A stretch of 9,434 nt of DNA from JAYSFC01 sp041913505 (GTDB taxonomy: Bacteria > Pseudomonadota > Gammaproteobacteria > Burkholderiales > Burkholderiaceae_C): NCBI GenBank assembly GCA_041913505.1, contig JAYSFC010000135.1, positions 1 through 9,434 of the forward strand, given 5' to 3'. Every line of letters begins with the position of its first letter. The first letter of the stretch is position 1. Of the stretch, positions 6,284 through 9,434 are shown one piece after another. The position numbers were made by a program, and so were the translations under genes. Below the pieces are notes generated by a model. It saw only the letters and a list, made by a program, of their open reading frames with translations, ran no database searches and was not told the DNA's origin.

Positions 6284-7331
6284 GGCTGCTGGCCGATACC
6301 ATCTGGCGCCCCTGAGGCCCCAGAGTCTCTACCCAATGGCGCACGCGCTCCGCATCGCCCAGGCGACTGAACTTGCCTGCAGAGTCAAGGAACACCATGA
6401 TGATCTTGCGTCCCGCCACCTTGGCCTGCATGACCAGGCAACGGCCGGCCTCGGAGATGTACCCCGTCTTCTGCAAGCCGATGTCCCATGCTGGGCTGCT
6501 GACGAGGCGGTTGGTATTGTTGAACTGCATGGTGCGGCGCCCCACCGCCACCTCGTAGCTCGGAGAAGTGGAAAGCTCACGCAGCAGCGGATCACCGTGC
6601 GCCACGTTCACCAGGGTCGCCAGGTCTCGGGCGCTAGACTGGTTGCGGCTCGACAGGCCCGTGGGCTCCACATACTGGGTGTCCACCATGCCAATCTGCT
6701 TGGCCTTGGCGTTCATCTTGGCCACGAATACATCGAGTCCACCAGGGAAGGTGCGCCCCAGAGCGTGCGCTGCGCGGTTCTCGCTCGACATGAGCGCCAA
6801 ATGCAGCATCTCGCCGCGCGTCAGCGTGGTGCCCACCGTCAGGCGCGAGCGGCTACCCTTCTCGGTGTCCACGTCGTCCTGGGTGATGGTCAGGGGTTCG
6901 TCCATGGGCAGGCGCGCCTCAGAGATGAGAAGGCCCGTCATGAGCTTGGTCAGCGATGCGATCGGCAGCACGGCGTGATCGTTCTTGGAGAGCAGCACCT
7001 CGTGCGTGTCCTGGTCGATCACGAGTGCGACGCTCGATTTCAACGATAGCGGATCGCTCACCTGGTGCAGTCCGGCGATCTGGCCGAAGGACTGGCGCTC
7101 TGGCACGTACGCGGCACGTACAGGAGCTGCGGCGCTGCGTGCAGATTTTCGCGCTCCGGTCGCTTTGTGCGCGGCGGTGCGTTTGGCGCTCACGGAGCTG
7201 GCCTGGTGTTTTTTGGAGGATTTCTTTTCAGCCGCGTGCACTGCGGGGGTCGCGAGCGCGAAGCTCAGCGCCGCGAAGGCACACACTTGGAGAAAACGGC
7301 CGAGAACGGTGCGATGGGTCTTGTGCAGCAT
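6279..7331 (-). CDS. pbpG: D-alanyl-D-alanine endopeptidase, PBP7-type (peptidase S11)
   Basis: This is a penicillin-binding protein of the S11 family that cleaves D-Ala to diaminopimelate cross-links in peptidoglycan, in the periplasm. The 350-aa product has a Sec signal peptide (1-33, ending PAVHA), then a Lys/Ser/Ala/Arg-rich linker (about 34-75), then the catalytic domain with all three serine-hydrolase motifs: SLTK (Ser126, Lys129), SEN (183-185) and KTG (288-290). The segment IASLTKLMTGLL is typical of PBP7 and DacA-like enzymes. The open frame extends 45 codons further, but the signal peptide and a GGAG 7 nt upstream fix the start at ATG 7331. The leuA terminator (7377-7411) separates it from leuA. 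A weak promoter TTGCGC-17 bp-TACACT (7391-7363) overlaps that terminator. The unusual feature is the long, very basic linker. Confidence 0.93.
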   Translation of the reverse strand: MLHKTHRTVLGRFLQVCAFAALSFALATPAVHAAEKKSSKKHQASSVSAKRTAAHKATGARKSARSAAAPVRAAYVPERQSFGQIAGLHQVSDPLSLKSSVALVIDQDTHEVLLSKNDHAVLPIASLTKLMTGLLISEARLPMDEPLTITQDDVDTEKGSRSRLTVGTTLTRGEMLHLALMSSENRAAHALGRTFPGGLDVFVAKMNAKAKQIGMVDTQYVEPTGLSSRNQSSARDLATLVNVAHGDPLLRELSTSPSYEVAVGRRTMQFNNTNRLVSSPAWDIGLQKTGYISEAGRCLVMQAKVAGRKIIMVFLDSAGKFSRLGDAERVRHWVETLGPQGRQMVSASSQ

Positions 7332-7362
7332 CCGAGTGCTCCAAGCAACAAAATGTGTGGGC

Positions 7363-7391
7363 AGTGTACTGAATCGAAAAAAGTCGCGCAA
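7363..7391 (-). promoter_or_regulatory. Possible pbpG promoter overlapping the leuA terminator
   Basis: On the minus strand TTGCGC (7391-7386) and TACACT (7368-7363) are exactly 17 bp apart. They match consensus at only 3/6 and 4/6 positions. The pair lies 31 nt before the pbpG ATG, in the only space left between the leuA terminator and the gene, so a promoter is expected about here. The match itself is weak. Confidence 0.3.
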
Positions 7392-7411
7392 GATCAATAT
7401 CTTGCGCGACT
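7377..7411 (-). terminator. Rho-independent terminator of leuA
   Basis: A perfect 13-bp inverted repeat (7382-7394 with 7399-7411; core GTCGCGCAAGAT) closes on a 4-nt loop. On the minus strand it is followed by five more T residues (7381-7377). It lies 35 nt downstream of the leuA stop. The plus-strand side has only TCTT, so termination is mainly of minus-strand transcripts. Confidence 0.9.
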
Positions 7412-7446
7412 CTTCCAGAAAGTGAGTGAAATTATAAATCCTGTAC

Positions 7447-8985
7447 TTAGCCTTGGGCGGCCACACGGTCGGCCTTGCTGTGTAATTTGTTTAACGCGCT
7501 CAGGTACGCCTTGGCTGACGCGACAACAATATCCGGGTCGGCGCCCACGCCATTGACCACGCGGCCATTGCTCTGCAACCGCACCGTGACCTCGCCCTGG
7601 CTTTCGGTGGAACCGCTGATGGCATTGACCGAGTACAGCACCATCTCAGCGCCGCTCTTGACATGGGACTCGATAGCCTTGAGCGAAGCATCGACAGGGC
7701 CGTTGCCCTCGGACTCGCCCTGCACCTCCTTGCCATCTACCGTGAACACGATACGGGCCTGGGGACGCTCGCCCGTCTCGCTGTGCTGGGACAGCGAAAC
7801 GAAGCCGTACTGCTCCTTCTCGCTGGTCACGCTCTCGTCGCTGACCAAGGCCAGGATGTCCTCGTCGAAGATCTCGCTCTTGCGATCGGCCAGTTCCTTG
7901 AAACGCGCGAAGGCAGCGTTGATCTCGCTCTCGCTGTCGAGCTGCACGCCCAGCTCCTGCAGGCGCTGCTTGAAGGCATTGCGGCCGCTGAGCTTGCCCA
8001 GAACGATCTTGTTAGCGCTCCAGCCCACGTCCTCGGCGCGCATGATCTCGTAGGTGTCGCGCGCCTTGAGCACGCCGTCCTGATGGATGCCCGAGGCATG
8101 CGCGAACGCGTTCGCGCCCACCACGGCCTTGTTGGGCTGCACCACGAAGCCCGTGGTCTGGCTCACCATGCGGCTGGCGGCCACGATGTGCTGGGTGTCG
8201 ATGCCTACGTCGAGGCCGAAGTAGTCGCGCCGCGTCTTGACGGCCATGACCACCTCTTCGAGCGAGCAGTTGCCCGCGCGCTCGCCCAGTCCGTTGATCG
8301 TGCATTCGACCTGGCGCGCGCCACCGATCTTCACGCCAGCCAGCGAATTGGCCACAGCCATGCCCAGGTCGTTGTGGCAGTGCACGGACCAGATGGCCTT
8401 GTCGCTGTTGGGAATACGCTCGCGCAGCGTCTTGATGAAGTTGCCGTACAGCTCAGGAACGGCGTAGCCCACTGTGTCGGGCACGTTGATGGTGGTGGCG
8501 CCTTCGGCGATCACTGTTTCGAGCACACGGCAGAGAAAATCCACATCGCTGCGGTAGCCGTCTTCGGGGCTGAACTCGATATCGGACACCAGATTGCGCG
8601 CGAAGCGCACCGACTGCTTGGCCTGTTCCAGCACCTGCTCGGGCGTCATGCGCAGCTTCTTCTCCATGTGCAGCGGGCTCGTTGCGATGAAGGTGTGAAT
8701 GCGCGCGCTGTTGGCGCCCTTGAGCGCCTCCGCGGCGCGGGCGATGTCGCGATCGTTGGCCCGCGAGAGCGAGCAGATCGTCGAATCCTTGATCGCGTTG
8801 GCGATGGTCTGCACGGCCTCGAAGTCACCATTGGAGCTGGCGGCAAAACCCGCCTCGATCACATCAACCTTCAGGCGCTCGAGCTGGCGTGCGATGCGCA
8901 GCTTCTCGTCCTTGGTCATCGAAGCGCCGGGGGACTGCTCGCCGTCGCGCAAGGTGGTGTCGAAAATGATCAGCTTGTCTGCCAT
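7447..8985 (-). CDS. leuA: 2-isopropylmalate synthase
   Basis: LeuA condenses acetyl-CoA with 2-oxoisovalerate to give 2-isopropylmalate, the first committed step of leucine synthesis, in the cytoplasm. The 512-aa product is of normal length. The TIM-barrel domain has DTTLRDGEQSPG (9-20, metal ligand Asp14), VHCHNDLGMA (201-210, metal ligands His202 and His204), GLGERAGN (232-239) and ASGIHQDG (297-304). The C-terminal leucine-binding regulatory domain (from about 390) has GNGPVDA (427-433) and the typical ending GADPDIVVASAKAYLSALN. Feedback inhibition by leucine is therefore expected. The frame is open to 9066, but homology begins at MADKLIIFDTTLRDGEQ and AGGAG (8996-8992) lies 6 nt before ATG 8985. 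The longer start would fall in the loop of the upstream terminator hairpin. A probable leucine attenuator precedes the gene. Confidence 0.97.
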   Translation of the reverse strand: MADKLIIFDTTLRDGEQSPGASMTKDEKLRIARQLERLKVDVIEAGFAASSNGDFEAVQTIANAIKDSTICSLSRANDRDIARAAEALKGANSARIHTFIATSPLHMEKKLRMTPEQVLEQAKQSVRFARNLVSDIEFSPEDGYRSDVDFLCRVLETVIAEGATTINVPDTVGYAVPELYGNFIKTLRERIPNSDKAIWSVHCHNDLGMAVANSLAGVKIGGARQVECTINGLGERAGNCSLEEVVMAVKTRRDYFGLDVGIDTQHIVAASRMVSQTTGFVVQPNKAVVGANAFAHASGIHQDGVLKARDTYEIMRAEDVGWSANKIVLGKLSGRNAFKQRLQELGVQLDSESEINAAFARFKELADRKSEIFDEDILALVSDESVTSEKEQYGFVSLSQHSETGERPQARIVFTVDGKEVQGESEGNGPVDASLKAIESHVKSGAEMVLYSVNAISGSTESQGEVTVRLQSNGRVVNGVGADPDIVVASAKAYLSALNKLHSKADRVAAQG

Positions 8986-9045
8986 GGTGTTCTCCTGGAC
9001 TGGTGGGGTGGCCCCGCAACTTCGAAAATTCTGGCGCTCAAAACA

Positions 9046-9076
9046 AAAGGCCCGTTGCGGGTGCATACGGGCCTTT
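9046..9076 (-). terminator. Attenuator terminator hairpin upstream of leuA
   Basis: The arms 9076-9067 (AAAGGCCCGT on the minus strand) and 9055-9046 (ACGGGCCTTT) form a perfect 10-bp stem with an 11-nt loop, followed by TGTTTT (9045-9040). It stands 24 nt after the stop of a leucine-rich small ORF and 60 nt before the leuA ATG. It would end transcription coming from pssA or from a leuA leader promoter unless an antiterminator forms. A hand-drawn antiterminator pairs 9115-9111 (CGGGC) with 9072-9068 (GCCCG), and 9109-9106 (GAGA) with 9080-9077 (TCTC). A plain pssA terminator is the alternative reading. Confidence 0.85.
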
Positions 9077-9099
9077 GAGAAAAAGTGTGCGCGCGCGCT

Positions 9100-9153
9100 C
9101 TACCGTCTCCGCCCGATGGGGGATAGCAATAGGGCCAGTGCGAACGACTTCAT
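9100..9153 (-). CDS. Putative leucine leader peptide (leuL-like) of the leuA attenuator
   Basis: This 17-codon ORF in the pssA-leuA gap encodes MKSFALALLLSPIGRRR. Residues 6, 8, 9 and 10 are Leu, encoded CTG, CTA, TTG and CTA; CTA and TTG are rare in such GC-rich genomes, as in the enterobacterial leuL peptide, which also uses rare Leu codons. A terminator hairpin with a T-rich tail follows 24 nt after the stop, then leuA. This is the classical order of an attenuator: ribosome stalling at the Leu codons when charged leucyl-tRNA is scarce would prevent the terminator. No Shine-Dalgarno is visible; see the extended -10 at 9169-9161. The peptide would have no function beyond its translation. Its N-terminus loosely resembles a signal peptide, but it is far too short to be an exported protein. 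Confidence 0.65.
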   Translation of the reverse strand: MKSFALALLLSPIGRRR

Positions 9154-9160
9154 GGCGCCC

Positions 9161-9169
9161 AATGTAGCA
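9161..9169 (-). promoter_or_regulatory. Possible extended -10 promoter for the leuA leader
   Basis: On the minus strand TGCTACATT (9169-9161) matches the extended -10 form TGnTATAAT with two mismatches. The nearest -35-like hexamer is GTGACA (9193-9188), 21 bp away and so too far for a normal pair. Seven bases separate the -10 from the leader ATG at 9153, so transcription would begin at or very near the start codon. This is a weak call based on motif and position. Confidence 0.3.
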
Positions 9170-9189
9170 CATCTCGTGCACAGCTTCTG

Positions 9190-9434
9190 TCACTTGTGCA
9201 GACCGCGCTCGTCGGGTTCGTCCGTAGACATGCTGATCACGCTGCTGTGCTGGCCCTTGGCCTTGCGCCAGGCATAGACTGCGTAGCCCGAAAGGCCATA
9301 CACCACGAACAGCCCGAATAGTACGATGGGCGGGTGGATATTGATGATGGCGATGCCCAGCGCGATGAGCACGATGGCCGCGAACGGCACGCTCTTCTTC
9401 ATCTGGATGTCCTTGAAGCTGTAGAACGGCACGT
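9190..9434 (-). CDS. pssA: CDP-diacylglycerol--serine O-phosphatidyltransferase, C-terminal part (cut by right edge)
   Basis: PssA makes phosphatidylserine from CDP-diacylglycerol and serine in the inner membrane, the step before phosphatidylethanolamine. Only the last 80 or so residues are inside the window. They read VPFYSFKDIQMKKSVPFA, then two hydrophobic segments (AAIVLIALGIAIINI, and IVLFGLFVVYGLSGYAVYAW), then a polar tail ending DERGLHK. The PFYSFKD motif followed by paired membrane helices and HPP/VLF is typical of the end of the Bacillus/betaproteobacterial type of PssA. The GTG at 9432 is an internal Val codon, not a start: the frame is open to the edge. The catalytic CDP-alcohol phosphotransferase motif lies outside the window. 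The gene ends 36 nt before the leucine-rich leader ORF, so read-through into leuA would pass through the attenuator. Confidence 0.85.
   Translation of the reverse strand, partial: VPFYSFKDIQMKKSVPFAAIVLIALGIAIINIHPPIVLFGLFVVYGLSGYAVYAWRKAKGQHSSVISMSTDEPDERGLHK

Noticed and set aside
7431..7436. Perfect minus-strand TATAAT just downstream of leuA
   Set aside because: There is no -35 at 16-18 bp and no TGn extension. A transcript from it would run at once into the leuA terminator. It is probably chance in an AT-rich gap.
8986..9066. 27-codon N-terminal extension of LeuA starting at 9066
   Set aside because: The ATG lies in the loop of the terminator hairpin. The extension does not resemble LeuA, and a good AGGAG precedes the normal start at 8985.
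7663..9078. Long plus-strand open frame (471 codons) antisense to leuA, and similar ones antisense to pncB (324-1526) and the HDAC-like gene (1905-2960)
   Set aside because: These are shadows of strongly biased GC-rich codons. Their translations are Arg/Ala/His/Leu-rich without family motifs, while the opposite strand encodes clearly recognisable enzymes.
9190..9432. A complete small 80-aa membrane protein starting with GTG at 9432
   Set aside because: The residues match the C-terminal end of PssA, and the frame is open to the window edge, so the GTG is internal.
1..9434. Mobile element, prophage, CRISPR array, toxin-antitoxin or defence system
   Set aside because: All sizeable frames are core metabolic or regulatory genes with uniform composition. 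No transposase, integrase, direct-repeat array or flanking target duplication was found.

Overview
The window looks like a stretch of GC-rich betaproteobacterial chromosome, most likely Comamonadaceae (Acidovorax/Comamonas-like). The reasons are the high GC codon use, a PHA phasin gene, the aat-bpt pair of N-end-rule transferases, and a pssA-leuA junction of the kind usual in Burkholderiales. The family assignment is inference from gene content, because no database search was possible. Nearly all sequence is accounted for by ordinary core genes; no transposon, phage, CRISPR array, tRNA or rRNA was seen.

Left part (1-2837, all minus strand). In transcription order these are a zinc-dependent histone-deacetylase-like amidohydrolase (2837-1914), a hotdog-fold acyl-CoA thioesterase that overlaps it by ATGA (1917-1459), nicotinate phosphoribosyltransferase pncB (1328-120), and the first 29 codons of an exported protein that runs off the left edge (87-1).

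Middle part (2838-6283, plus strand). A 195-bp divergent intergenic region carries the phasin promoter, flanked by two near-identical 12-bp sites that resemble operators of the PHA regulator PhaR. The phasin gene phaP follows (3033-3581), with a hairpin-rich 3' UTR ending in a strong UUCG terminator. Next are aat and bpt (3833-5343), translationally coupled by ATGA, which attach Leu/Phe or Leu to protein N-termini and so feed the ClpS/ClpAP N-degron pathway. An IclR-family regulator (5388-6203) follows. A long bidirectional terminator at 6251-6283 separates this convergent block from the next.

Right part (6279-9434, minus strand). In transcription order these are the C-terminal end of phosphatidylserine synthase pssA (from the right edge to 9190), a probable leucine attenuator, leuA for 2-isopropylmalate synthase (8985-7447) with its own terminator, and a PBP7-type D-Ala-D-Ala endopeptidase, pbpG (7331-6279).

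The most interesting element is in the pssA-leuA gap. A 17-codon minus-strand ORF (9153-9100) encodes MKSFALALLLSPIGRRR, with four Leu codons (CTG, CTA, TTG, CTA) in a five-codon stretch. It is followed by a 10-bp terminator hairpin with a T-rich tail, and a competing antiterminator pairing can be drawn by hand. This is the classical layout of a leucine-sensing transcription attenuator. Its leader peptide may be translated from a leaderless start, because an extended -10 element lies just 7 nt before the ATG.
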